Shown here: one piece after another, positions 23,560-36,900 of the stretch | How the letters are laid out: each line of letters begins with the position of its first letter | Numbering within the stretch: position 1 is the first letter of the stretch | Source of the DNA: Watersipora subatra | Taxonomy: Eukaryota; Bryozoa; Gymnolaemata; Cheilostomatida; Watersiporidae | Assembly: GCF_963576615.1 (NCBI RefSeq) | Contig: NC_088717.1 | Location: forward strand, 53,572,526 to 53,636,525 | Reading direction: 5' to 3' | Length of the DNA stretch: 64,000 nucleotides | Translations under genes and position numbers: made by a program | Notes under the pieces: generated by a model | Databases searched by the model: none | The model's input: only the letters and a program-made list of their open reading frames with translations | Told to the model about the DNA's origin: nothing

Positions 23560-24320
23560 CCACCGCTGTTCTTTAAAATGTTTGATTTTTAGTTTATGAT
23601 GAGTCATTTTTGTTAACTATCAGCATTATTCACTTTTACTGTATTGTAAGCTGATTATTAACTTAGTTGGAACTTTTAATAACCTACAACATGCCATTCA
23701 ACTTAAACATAAATCATTCCGTGATCAAATCCATGAGTAAATAAAGAGTCACAACATCAGATCACATCAGTAGTTAAAAGTCAGTATGAGTATCCACAGA
23801 GAGAACTAATTGAACACTATTAACAGAACCTGTCTGTCTGGATAAGAGTTTTTAGATTGTCTTTTGCCTGAAGTGAGCTTTAATTAATATGTCTGGCAGA
23901 CTGGATATTTTAGTGCTTATAGAGGCTGGGCTAGTGAGGTGTTAGCTTCAACCAAATTTCTGGTTACTTGAAGTTGTTAAGTTCATCGGGAAGGCATTAA
24001 GTATATTGAGAAGATAGAGATAAGTGCCTCAAATATAAGTAGTTTACATAAAAAAGTTGCATATGTAAAATAAGTTTCTCTGTTAAAAAGTTTAACTAAA
24101 AATTCAAAATTATTATTATTAATAAACACATTTTGTTCAATTTGCTGCTGGAGTTGGCATAGCATAAAAGTAAGAAACACTTTGGAATTGTTTTCTCTGT
24201 ATTGGAAAATAAGTTAAAAATAAAACAAGATATTTTTACTGCATCCAATAGCAGATTTTTGCGCAGTGCTGTCAAGCAGTTAATAACAGCGGTATTTTGA
24301 GATGGTTTTTTACAATACTC
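23560..24320 (+). repeat. Direct duplication D, copy 2
   Basis: Same-orientation homologue of 12985-13785. It starts near a (cat)n tract at 23527-23541. Confidence 0.75.
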
Positions 24321-24639
24321 TCAAGTGGCATAGTCAATAGCATTATATAATACTCTGATATCTCTAATAGATACACAGAGCATACAGAATCCAGACTGAA
24401 AAGCTCTCTCACCTAGCCTTTTCTAAATAACCCTTATAACAAGTTATTAGTATTACTCACTAGTACTTCACTGCATTCAGACTACTGAGCTAGTGTGTTG
24501 ATGTTTTAACTTTGTTGTTGTTGTTATAGTTTTCATGCAGTACCTTCGTTGTAAATAGTGATAATTTTCTTATAGTCTCATATTCTCTAGTAACAAAATG
24601 TCTGTAGCTCTATATACTATATTCTGCGAGAATCATGTT

Positions 24640-24850
24640 TCCAGTGTCAAGTGCCAAGTGTCAAATTTCATGTGCAAAATGAGATGAGCCATGGGCTACT
24701 TGTTCCGATTCATGTGCTAATTCAAGCATTACAGGCCAAGGGTCATATGTCATGTGATATATGACACTTGGCATGTTTCATGTGACATATGCCGAGTGTC
24801 ATATGCCAATTGTTCTTTGCCATATGTAGTGTGCCGAGTCTCATGTAGCA
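24640..24850. repeat. Degenerate catgtgccaagtgt-type repeat, block 1
   Basis: Many imperfect iterations of catgtg, ccaagtgtca and catatgc. A second block is at 25745-25870. Confidence 0.6.
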
Positions 24851-24854
24851 AATA

Positions 24855-25740
24855 CGAAGTACATTGGACGCTTCTACAACGTAAATAATTCGTTCCAGAA
24901 ACGTTCACGTTATAGGAATTTTACATTTTACCAACAGTAAAATACATGGAAATTTCCTAATTCATTTCAAGATCTTTCCAAACACCTTTTTGGTAAAACA
25001 AAACTAGACAACTTTCTAACTTGTTGGCAGCACCATAACTGTAATATTATTAGTTTGTATCAACAACTTGTCTCTTCAACTCTGGTCAATTTCACTGGTT
25101 TTGTAGACTATGTTGGTGGTAATTTTCCAATGAGTTGAAGAGAACTCACATATTTACCGTCCATACACAACAATTTGTTCATTTTTTCTAAAGGCCAAAG
25201 TCTATTTTAAAAATTCAAACTAAAATCAAATATTTTATACGTCTACAATAAAGCAGAACAGAAATATTTGTTACTTTAAAAAGAGCGGCGTCTACCTGTT
25301 CATCGTCTATCTGCATCCAGAAATCAAGGTTCGGATAAAAGATAATTTCCAGCAATACTCCTAACTCGTGACATTCAGATTGGTAGATCGACACTGTAAT
25401 GTCTGTACCAATTGATACCGTTTAAGTATTTATTAACAATTGCGCCACTACTTATTTTATGCTTTGTCGACACCTCCGACGATTTATCATGACAAACTAA
25501 AATGTTATGGAGGCAGTACATGTATATATAATAGATATAATGCTGTATGCACGTTTTTTTATCACAAATGTGACGAGATATGTTACCATTCAAATCGAAC
25601 TTGTGAAGTTGCCCCTACTTGACATTTAATGTTAAATGGAATTTTTACGCAGGATGAATCAAAAACTTGGCATAAATTTTTTACAATATCTGGAATTTTT
25701 GCTTTAGGATGTATTCACTATAGTATAGGAGCATCTACTG
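24855..25740. other. Segment between the two degenerate repeat blocks
   Basis: The composition and sequence differ from the blocks on each side. It may be an insertion that split one array, but terminal repeats were not identified. Confidence 0.35.
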
Positions 25741-25744
25741 TACC

Positions 25745-25870
25745 CTGTGTTACGCACCACATTCTGTGTCATATTTTTGGTGGCAAGTGTCATATATCAT
25801 TTGTCACTTTTCATGCCTCATGTGCCAAGCCCCATGTGACAAATGTAAGGTGCTTTGTGTGACCTAATGT
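25745..25870. repeat. Degenerate catgtgccaagtgt-type repeat, block 2
   Basis: Iterations such as ggcaagtgtcatatatcatt and catgtgccaagccccatgtg. Related to 24640-24850. Confidence 0.6.
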
Positions 25871-25874
25871 ATGG

Positions 25875-26489
25875 CCAACTGCTGTGTCATACATTTTGTG
25901 GTAAGTTATTGCTCCAAGTGTTTATTATTCTGGCAAAAAATCAGGATATTCAAAAGGTTTTTAATCCAGCAATTTAAACCTTTGCGGAGTAACTAACATC
26001 AACAACCCTATATTACTAAACCATTACGAAGAGATAATCTACCCAAAGCACATTATAAGTTTTTTTATTAGAAGAAATATGTATGAAATATTTATTGACT
26101 AAAAAGCGACAAATGAATGGCTTCAGCCTTGCTCCCGGGATGTCAAGAAGAGTATCTGGATTCTGAACTTAAATTTCTTCTGTACCTTAACATAACATGG
26201 ATTTGAAGACCTATTACAGCGTTATAGTACTAAAAGGATTTTTGAAGTTCTCGCACTCGTAATTCACTCAGATGCAGTGGCTACGCCGTTCCTCTGACTC
26301 AGGAGATTTCAATTGAGATAAGCTTTTGGTCAGCGCTAGGACCACCCAAGACAGTTTAATTAGTCCTGCTAAGTCATTTCAAGGACATGAAATAATCCAA
26401 GTATTGTCAATTACAGTATAACAAAAGCATGTCATACTACTCGTGCTTGTGTTGCATGCTCTGAATATACAAATAACTGCTTTGTTTTA
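25875..26489. other. Unrecognised non-coding sequence
   Basis: No coding signal or known repeat seen. Confidence 0.45.
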
Positions 26490-26761
26490 CAGCTGTAGAA
26501 ATACAAATATTCTCAAGCTTCGTATAATAATTTTTTTAATATTGAGAATTCTATAGTAATATAAGCAATATCGGTTTCATGTGTTGTTAAAAACTGACTT
26601 CATAAAGGTTTTTAATAGTCATATTTAAGATCAACATGATAGATATTATTAAAAATACACTTTGTGTAAGCTTAAATGTGAGATGTTCAAAATTTTCGAG
26701 CACAATTAATTTTAAAACTCCGCACCGAATGTTTAGTATATATTACACTTAAAGTTATAGG

Positions 26762-26947
26762 TTATCCACACTGTCTAGCAATGCAAGCTGCTCTTGCACG
26801 ACCTCTTCTAGCACTTCTGCAAGCTCCACGTAAGGCTATAGCTCTGCATCCTCTCTGCCTTCCTCTGCTCCTGTTTCCTCTCCTTCTTCCACCCCGTCTT
26901 CTGTTGCCACGGCGAGGTGGAGGAAATGTTGGAATTGGACAAACAGC
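26762..26947 (-). CDS. A2 terminal exon: Arg-rich Cys-containing tail
   Basis: Acceptor aatttgcag; stop TAA at 26764-26762. It begins AVCPIPTFPPPRRGNRRRGG and ends ARAACIARQCG. Five Cys are spread among Arg clusters, more like a disulfide-linked cationic peptide than a typical intracellular RGG domain. Confidence 0.87.
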   Translation of the reverse strand, partial: AVCPIPTFPPPRRGNRRRGGRRRGNRSRGRQRGCRAIALRGACRSARRGRARAACIARQCG

Positions 26948-29900
26948 CTGCAAATTAGAAACATTAAACCTAATTTAGCAAGGTTTTCTCAATAAATATT
27001 TGTTTTCAAGTATGAAGCTATTGAAACAGTATGATACCATAATTTTAAGGCTAAATTATTTGTTGTACAAAATTTCACCTACTGAATTAACAATTCTAAA
27101 ATATTATATGCATTTTATATACATGTAGATACTGTCTATTGTTCCTACACAAACTTTCATATCTAAGACAGAGCAGGTTCTGCTAATTTTGCTTGTACTA
27201 TTGTATAATGTATAAACATGCTCACAACTATTTGCAGCTCTTTCATCCCTTGTGAGCTCTAATTATTTGTGTACTGATCAGCATGTCAGTAAGATCAGTG
27301 CTAAGGAAGAGGTCTAAAGGTTGACTTGCAACAAAATTCACATTACAGTTATTTGGCGTCAAAAGATTCACCATGTTTTACTTTGCTGTGTAGAAAGTGC
27401 AAATATGTGGAAATGTGATTACAAGCTCTTCAAAGCTCAAAAACGAACAGTTAATCGCCACCATCACGAAACCGCCGTAGATCAGAATTATTAGGTTGAA
27501 AGTTTATGTCAAGGATTTTAGAAAAAATTATTTTACCTGATGATAAGCTTAAATGTGACACTTTTCATTATTATCAATGAGGGCAAGGTACTAGTCAATT
27601 GTGTTAGAATTCATCTTGTCAAGTATGGTATAATAACTGAAGACTTTAAGAGTGTTTGAGACACTAAAGTACTTGGAACAGCAATGTACATTTACCTTAT
27701 TATAAGTTTTTTTAATTCTGTCTGAAAAATGTGTTTCAGTCTGTAAGCAAAAAGATTGTTTTTGGATAATCATCTTGCAATAATACCTATGTATGTAACT
27801 CCCTATTAAATACCTGGTTACAAGGTCTGCTTTCTTGTGTTAAGCCGGGACAATCTTGACCTCCTGCTGTTGGATCAGTACAGATTCTCATTCTAGATTG
27901 GCTTGAACCTCCACAGGTTACTGGACATGCATTCCAGTTGTTCCACTGTGTCCACATTCCATCCATAGGACACTCTGCCTGTTCAAGTATTGTGTAACGC
28001 TCTAATATATCTTCGATACAATAAACGTTGAACTGGCAGTTCCAGAAAAGGAGAGATATCTCCCATTTGTGATTTATTTTCATGAGGTGTTTAAAATTAG
28101 ACCTATTAACTATTTAACGGAGTTAAAGAGCCTTCAGCACAGCAGTGTTTTTTACATTTACAAGTTTGCAATTACTAAAAGCTATATTAGCTAAAAAATA
28201 ATTTTTTTCAGGTAACTATTAATAGTAGATAGATACTTACTCTGGATTGTATAAAACAAGTAAACAATTATCAGGACTAAAATATAATGAACAGCAAATG
28301 AAGGCAGCAAATATAAGGCAGCAAATGAACAACCTTATAAAATATGTTTGTAAAGTAATTATTTTTTGGTTATTCTGATCATATCTGTTGTTTGTTTGGT
28401 GCACAACCACATTTCTTGTTGTGTTCACAATTGCAGCATCTAAAGCAATTTTGAACTAATGTAATGCGAGTGAATGTAAATGTAAATTTCTTTCGTAATT
28501 GCATTTTGGGTAATCAAGTATACACTCACTTTTGAAAGATCATACTATCGTGAAAAACAGCTGCTACAAGAACATAGCTACTTAAAACCGTCAGAAAACA
28601 TTTTGAAAATTTACCGTGCCATATTTTTCCTAAATACTGATCCACTGAAAATTGCTGTTAAAAAACCACCAACATAAAATGCTGCCGATGTGGTGATTTC
28701 TAAACTGATAAGATTCAATGCAACAACAGAGTGGTACTTACTGCAACTCCTTGGCAGACACCTGTTTGTTCAAGTACAGGCATGAAAGTGACGCAGTTAG
28801 AGCAGGTCCTAGTCCTTGTTCGAAAAGCATTTCCACCACAGGAAACAGAACATACGGACCAGTTCTGCCATGGGTTGCACATACAAGCAGGGCAGTTAGC
28901 CTAAACATTCAAGTTCTTTGTTAATGTATGCTTGATGCCCGTGCACTAAATATAAGGAGATATAGGAGCAGAGACATACAAAATATTGGCACTCAGAAGC
29001 AATATTCTCAAAAGTTATTTGCTCCAGGTAACAGTTGCTATTTACTGATTTTCAACAAAAACGCAAGCAAAATAGAATTAATCTCAGAGAAAAGAGGTTT
29101 CGTTTCAACATTTTAATCATGGTAGGGAAAGGTTTCATGTCGGTATTTGTAATGGTTTTTAAATTGCATCAAAGTTCTACACAATCCTGTTATTTATTTT
29201 TATTTTAGTGACAAGTATCAGAGGGTTAATTTTTAAAAGTAAAAGAATTTTATAGCTACCGTTCCACAGTTCTGTGTCTCTGATGAACTTCCAACACAAT
29301 CGGCTCCTCCTGTTGGTCTATTACAGGTGCGTGTGCGAGTTTGGGTAGATCCACCGCAAGTCACCGAGCATGTACTCCATGAACCCCAAGTGTTCCATGT
29401 TCCATCAGCGCCACAGACTGTCTATCAGAAAAAAATTTTAAAAAATTTCAAACATTTCTCTACGCTGTTGCAAGTAGCTACTTTAAAAATTACTATCAGT
29501 CACTGAGATTGCAGATAAGTGAAACCATCTACTTATTAGTATTTATAATATAATAATATGTGATTGATTATAATACAAAGTTTGGCTTTTTTTCCCATAT
29601 AGTGAAATAAACTTGTTATTTTGAAGGATGTGTATTAAAAATATAATTTTCCTTGGTTCAAAAACATATATCAAAAATTTGCAAATGCAGCACAAAAGTG
29701 TTACTCCAAATCTAAATACAAGGGATTCAGTTGGTCAACTAGCGGATAGACAGATATAAGACACTTACCGGTACACCGGGACAAGCTTGTGTTGAAGAAG
29801 TAGGGTCTAAACAGCCAACATTGCAAGTACGTGTTCTTGTTTGTACAGCTGTTGAGCCACAGGTTGCACTGCAGCCGCCCCAGTTAGACCAGGCGCCACA

Positions 29901-30904
29901 TGCACATGGACAACTCGTGACAGTGAGAGAGAGTACAAAGCCATTACCACCGGAAGAACAGGCCGTTGATGAAAATGTACAGGCAACTGATTTACCACCG
30001 AGAGATAGTGTCGCAGCTAAAATGGGTGCAGGAAAAATTAACGCTGATCTTTATATACTATATTATTCATTTTACGCAAAAAGTATCATGCTTCTATGTT
30101 GTCACTTTGCATAGTTATATTTTTATATGATGAACCATTGTAAAAGAAAATTTTATAGGTTTTAAAACACAGCATTCTATTAATCGGTTAGCGAAATTAA
30201 CAGAATTTCATCTCATTACCAGATGTTTTTGTAAATGGTTCCCATTGGTTATATTTATTTACTGTTTCTATATTTATAGCTGTGGATTAGTGTACACTTA
30301 TCAACTATATAGTGTATAGTATACTTACTAGAAGCAGCTGAGGCACTATCTTGAACCCCAAACTGATAGGAGCTTCCTCCAAGCAATGGAGTTGGTGAGC
30401 AAATAGTTTGTCCAACGCTAAAGGGAACTACAGGAGTTCCTAAAACAGGTCAGACCTCAGTTGCGATGCTTCACATGAGACACATTAACAAAGAGCACGC
30501 TTTTAGGTTTTAAAAAAATGGTATAAAATTTATTCCTAACAAATATGATGATAAAACATAGCAGCATTCTAGACAGTAGTTAGGTCCCGCAGTAGTCTGT
30601 CAGTTATGTTGGAATAATAAAAACCAAAAAACTCAAAGGCAAAGTTCTACTAAAGTAAAAGTCGTAAAGCCCAATTTAGATTTGCAACTCTTCAATAATC
30701 AGATTTTTTAAGCTTTAGTTGGGAATATGAAAAAAGAACAAAAACCAAACAGGGTACAGACTAATCAATAGAACCACAATTTCACAGTCACTGAAGCTTC
30801 TATCGGATAAGGGGTTGGAGAGAAAACTGGACCGCTACTGAGATTCGAAATTAGTCAAGAACTGGTGGACGATCCTAAACATCAATGTGGTAACCAGTGT
30901 GCTA

Positions 30905-30987
<83 letters not shown>

Positions 30988-33900
30988 AAATTCCTAAGAA
31001 TTATGGGCTAGTATTACTAAAATTAGAGTGCTCAACAAATATATTGGAGCAGCTATATACTAATAAATCATTTAAAAGCAATACTTATCTTTTTTCAGCT
31101 AAGAAGTATTGCTTTTAAATGATTTATTAGTATATATATATATAAATATATATATCTTGGCACACTGGTTGTATATAAATATATATGTGTGTAAGTGAGT
31201 AGGTGAGAACCAGACAGCAATACCAGAATGCACTGTGCTTGTGGCAAATGTGCTGAATTTCTTTAACGCTAAACGTTTATCTCCTCCTTCCTTGACTTAA
31301 TATATTAGTATTTGTAAATATTTAGTGTTGTAATGCTATAAAATACATTTTAAATCGATATAACACAGCGCAATGCAATTCAATGTAATGTAACGCAATG
31401 CAGTACAGCATGAGGCTATACAACACAATGTTATGCAATGTTGTAAAGTGCTGTAATGCAATGCGGTATAAGGCCATGCAGTGTAGTTCAAAGTAGTGCA
31501 GTGCAATATAATGCAACGCAAATGCAATGCAACTTGATTCAATGCATTTATTGTAATACAATGCATATATAATGCAATATGGTTCAATTTAGTGTCATGC
31601 AATCAAATCTAGTGTATTTTAGGGCAATTTAATGCAATACACAAATCAATGTAATTTAATGCATTTTTATGCACCTTAATATCATTCAAAAAATATGCTA
31701 TGGTTTGATGTGATTTTATGAAATGTAGTGTGGTGTAATATGCTATGGTTTGATGTGATTTTATGAAATGTAGTGTGGTGTAATATGCTATGGTTTGATG
31801 TGATTTCATGAAATGTAGTGTGGTGTAATGTAGTGTGGTGTAATGTAGTGTGGTGTAATGTAGTGTGGTGTAATGTAGTGTGGTGTAATGTAGTGTGGTG
31901 AAATGTAGTGTGGTGAAATGTAGTGTGGTGTAATGTAGTGTGGTGTAATGTAGTGTGGTGTAATGTAGTGTGGTGTAATGTAGTGTGGTGTAATGTAGTG
32001 TGGTGTAATGTAGTGTGGTGTAATGTAGTGTGGTGTAATGTAGTGTGGTGTAATGTAGTGTGGTGTAATGTAGTGTGGTGTAATGTAGTGTGGTGCAATG
32101 TAGTGTGGTGTAATAAAATGCAATACAATGAAAGATGATCTAATATAAAGGGAAGGCTATGAGGTGCAGTATGATGTGGTTTAATAGATATCAGTGTAAG
32201 GTAATGTAATTCAGTATAATTTACTGGATTTTGATGTGATTTCATGTAATTGAATGCAGTGTAATGCATTGTAATGCAATGTAACACAAATTAAAGCAAT
32301 GCAACACAATATAATACAATGTGATGCAGTATGACATAATTTAATGTCTTTTAATGTAGTTCTATACAACTTACTGCAACAAAATTAAATTTAATGCATT
32401 TCAATGCCTTATGATACATTGCAACAATGCGATGTAATAGGGTGTACTGCAATGCAATGTAATGCTGTGTAATGCAGTGAAATGCATTGTGATAAAGTGC
32501 AATGCAATGTAATTTGATGCAATACATCACCATGCATTGTATTAAAATGTAATTTGGTGTTATGAGGGTGGCGATCAACTGATCATTGTACACTATTGAG
32601 ATATACCAAAGGCCAGTGACAAAGAATAGTATGGCTAAATAATAATGGTGTATAGATAGATACAAAGACTTGATTAAATGACAACTCTAAAAGACTCGAT
32701 TAATGAGTTGAGGTAGATGATGAAACAGGAAAAAAACTTTTGGTGACTAGGAGAGTTAGCAAGAGAGAAGCAGATGAATAGGCTGTGATGGCAGAGCGCA
32801 GAGACCAGGATCGGCTGCCTAGTTAACCCAAGAACTGACACTATAGCTGGGCTGAGTCTTGACCCAGCGGGAGACTTGGTAGTAGGTGAGTCAACTCGGC
32901 CTTTAAAGAGGAGCAGACAAAGAGATCGGGAGGAGCAGACAAACAGACCCATTGACTAATAGGATTGAGAAGCGGAGCCTAACGAGTGAAAGCCTAATAA
33001 GTGAAAGCACCTATAAAATGAGACAGAAGATTGCAAGAGACAGAGATAGTTGGCAGTCTCTTACATGTTGTTCTGATGTATGTGCACACACTGATCACAT
33101 TTATTTATATATATTCATAAGATATGTATTTGTCTTATTTGTTGCACTCAGTGTCTTTAATCATGTTGAACAGTAAAGGAAACCAGCAGTTTCTCTACTA
33201 GGTACTAAAACGAGCTTCTTACCTAATAGATTTTGTTTGAGAAATGCTTGTAGACAGTTCTGAAAGTTACATGATAAAACTACTTAAAGATAACAGCACT
33301 TGTACGTACAGCCTGTTTGTTGATTACATAAACGTAAATCAGCGAGGTCATGAGAAGTCAAAGGTAGCCAATGAAATGACTGTGTAGACAAGCTTCGATA
33401 CAGGGGCTGATTACGGAATAACCGTGTAGAGATGATATTCAGTAAAGAGTAAGTGTTTAGGGATAATGTTCAGTAAAAAGTAAGTGTGTAGAAATAATAT
33501 TCAGAGAAGAGTAAGTGTGTAGAGATAATGTTCAGTAAAGAGTAAGTGTGTAAAGGAAATGTTCAGTAAAGATTAAGTGTGTAGAGATAATGTTCAGTGA
33601 AGAGTAAGTGTGTAGAGATAATGTTCAGTAAAGAGTAAGTGTATAGAGATAATTTTCAGTAAAGAATAAGTGTGTAGAGAAAATGTTCAGTTTAGAGTAA
33701 GTTTGTAGAGATAGTGTTGAGTAAAGAGTGAGTGTGTAGAGATAATGTTCAGTAAAAAGTAAGTGTGTAGAGGTAATGTTCAGTAAATAGTAAGTGTATT
33801 GAGATAATGTTCAGTGAATAGTAAGTGTGTAGAAATAATGTTCAGAGAAGAGTAAGTGTGTAGATGTAATGTTCAGTAAAGAGTAAGTGTGTAGAGATAA

Positions 33901-36900
33901 TGTTAAGTAAAGAGTAAGTGAGTAGAGATAATGTTAAGTAAAGAGTAAGTGTGTAGAGATAATGTTCAGTAAAGAGTAAGTGTGTAGATGTAATGTTAAG
34001 TAAAGAGTAAGTGTGTAGAGATAATGTTCAGTAAAGAATAGGTGTGTAGAGAAAATGTTCAGTATAGAGTAAGTTTGTAGAGATAGTGTTGAGTAAAGAG
34101 TGAGTGTGTAGAGATAATGTTCAGTAAAAAGTAAGTGTGTAGAGGTAATGTTCAGTAAATAGTAAGTGTATTGAGATAATGTTCAGTAAATAGTAAGTGT
34201 GTAGAGATAATATTCAGTAAATAGTAAATGTGTAGAGATAATGTTCAGTAAAGAGTAAGTGTGTAGATGTAATGTTCAGTAAATAGTAAGTGTATTGAGA
34301 TAATGTCCAGTAACTAGTAAGTGTATTGAGATAATGTTAAGTAAAGAGTAAGTGAGTAGAGATAATGCTCAGTAAATAGTAAGTGTGTAGAGATAATGTT
34401 CAGTAAAGACTAAGTGTGTAGAGGAAATGTTCAGAAAAGAGTATGTGTGTAGAGATAATGTTTAGCAAAGAGTAAGTGTGTAGAGATATTGTTCAGTAAA
34501 TAGTAAGTGTGTAGAGATAATGTTCAGTAAAGAGTAAGTTTGAAGAGATAATATTCAGTAAATAGTAAGTGTGTAGAGATAATGTTCAGTAAAGAGTAAG
34601 TGTGTAGATGTAATGTTCAGTATATAGTAAGTGTATTGAGATAATGTTCAGTAAATAGTAAGTTTGAAGAGATAATATTCAGTAAAGAGTAAGTGTGTAA
34701 AGATAATGTTCAGTAAATAGTAAGTGTGTAGATATAATATTTAGTAAAGAGTAAGTGTGTAGATGTAATGTTCAGTAAATAGTAAGCGTGTAGAGATAAT
34801 ATTCAGTAAAGAGTAAGTGTGTAGAGATAATGTTCAGTAAAGAATAAGTTTGAAGAGATAATGTTCCGTAAAGAGTAAGTGTGTAGAGATAATGTTCAGT
34901 AAAGAGTAAGTGTGTAGAGGTAATGTTCAGTAAAAAGTCAATGTGTAGAGATAATGTTCAGACCTTGTTTAGTTATTACTTGCTAATGAATTCACATTTG
35001 CATTTAAATACCTTTACAAATGTTTATTTTTTCTCTCAATTTATTTGAACTTCACAAAACATTCTTCTCGTGAGAGTAAGTTTGAAAGTTAGAATGATAA
35101 CTGTTTTTATATATTAAATTAAAGTAAATTGTCTGTGCAAAGACTTTATTACCCGCAACACCAATCATCAACCTAGTAAAGATAAACTCAAAAGATTTGT
35201 TTGAATCTCAATTTTGTTATATCTCACATTAGGTGTAATCTCGGAGATGTCTGGGATTTATTTAATTTTTAAGCTAAGATTGGTGGGGGCATAAGAGTCT
35301 GGTTCACAAGAACTGTAGAGCTTTGAAATCAAAATATTTTTAGCAACCTGCTGTAGAGCAGAGTATGTACGTGCGAAGTTTGGATGAAGTTGAAAAAAAA
35401 ATGCGGGAGCACCGCATTTACATGGGCTAACAGCCAGACACACAAAACACGTGCAGCGTGCACTACAAACATACATACCACACACGGCACACACTGCGTT
35501 CACCGCACGCACCACATACACACCACATACCCCTCACACACATACACGCACGCACGCACACACACTACACACAGGCACACATACACCCACAAAAATAGAG
35601 TTTATTTTTATAGGTCATAAAGTGAAACCTACATCATATTTTGCACTCTATCCCATTATGTTTTATTGTATCAATGTGTAATATTAATACGTGTAATGCC
35701 TCATGTGGTCTTACCAGCATTTGCGCAGCCTGATGTGATGTCTGTGGTAATTTGGGAGCAAGAAGTATGAGTGATGCAGACCGTCTCTCTCTGTCCAAAA
35801 GCATTACACGCCGAAGATTCTAGGTAGGTAACACAACTCTGGACATCAGCGCATGATGTCACTATAAAACAACAATGCAAGTATCTGTTGCACATCTACT
35901 ATTACGTCTATATATTGCTACAACATCTACGCAGCTTACAACTTGCTTTACCCAAAAACCTTATTTTTTACTCTTATCAGGTATGAGGTATTTTAATTTT
36001 TGTTAGAAAAATAATGCTTTCACCTTGACCCTGAGTTCACCCTGATATGTGGCAAAACAGCATACTACCCAAGTATGTTTAAAGTGAAGTAGCAGCTACA
36101 GGGTTGAATACATTTTAATATTTTAACATATATAGCTTGTTATATTTGTAGCAAATTATTTACAATCATACCTACATTTAAGAAAATTGAGATACAAGAA
36201 GAGTTTTAAGCAAGTTTAAACTTTAACATACGAGTAATCTTGGAGATACAAGCCGGTTGTTGATGGGCATTATATTTCTAAGTGAACAAGAGGCCGCTTT
36301 GAAAAACTGCATCACTTACGTCTTTCTCCTCAAATCAGTTTGAACAGTTTTTAAAAGGTCGGCTAAATGTTATAGTGAGCACGAGGCAAAAAGTGCCAAA
36401 CCAAAAACAGATAATGTAACGGCTAAGACGACAAAATTAAAGTAAGTATAGAAAATGTTTAAAACTTAACTTTAGGTGTTCAGTACGTTAAACTAATTTA
36501 AACTAAATTCAAAGTTTTTGTTGCTGTCAAGTCTCTCAAATTGCCGTTAATTACTACGTTTGTCTTGCAGGTAAAAACTTACAGTAGTGTGCATAGTAAT
36601 GTTCCATGCGTGCATAGTAATGTTCCATTTTTTTGAAGGCTTTAACTGCTAAATTAATATATTGTCACTTTGTTAGCATAGGTACTGAGTTACAACTGTT
36701 AAAAACATTTTTTCCACCGCAATATCTTGTTTTATGTGGTCTTTCATAGCAGGGTAATGGATTAATTTGTATTTAGTTGTTGTATATAAAGAATAGTGCC
36801 TTAAGACACAAGTGAAGTGGCGTATGAGCTCTGTCCAAGAACGTTTTAAAATAGTATGTCGAGGCATGATTGTAGCTCAAATCTGTTTTAGGCTATACTT

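Larger units (their letters stand above)
18640..30300 (-). repeat. Right arm of large inverted duplication
   Basis: Reverse-complement partner of 1-10790, with the gene order mirrored. It carries the pre-insertion (empty) site for the left arm's Tc1 element at about 19131-19141, and a family-B repeat at the same relative place as in the left arm (18575-18995 against 10489-10800), so that repeat predates the duplication. Between about 21560 and 26490 it has roughly 5 kb with no counterpart in the left arm. Exons are clearly better conserved than introns between the arms, so the duplication is not recent. Confidence 0.8.

Noticed and set aside
26781-26978. 65-codon plus-strand Leu/Pro-rich frame
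   Set aside because: Antisense shadow of the A2 terminal exon.
27979-28083. Extension of the A2 last TSP1 exon to an upstream methionine
   Set aside because: The extra 35 residues are intron read-through; the acceptor at 27978 and the A1 paralogue fix the exon start.
31682-32287. 201-codon minus-strand frame of TLHHT repeats and the matching Trp/Cys/Asn plus frame
   Set aside because: 15-bp satellite; the period is a multiple of three and both strands are open.
35384-35681. Thr/His-rich frames
   Set aside because: (CA)n tract; several frames open with no other support.
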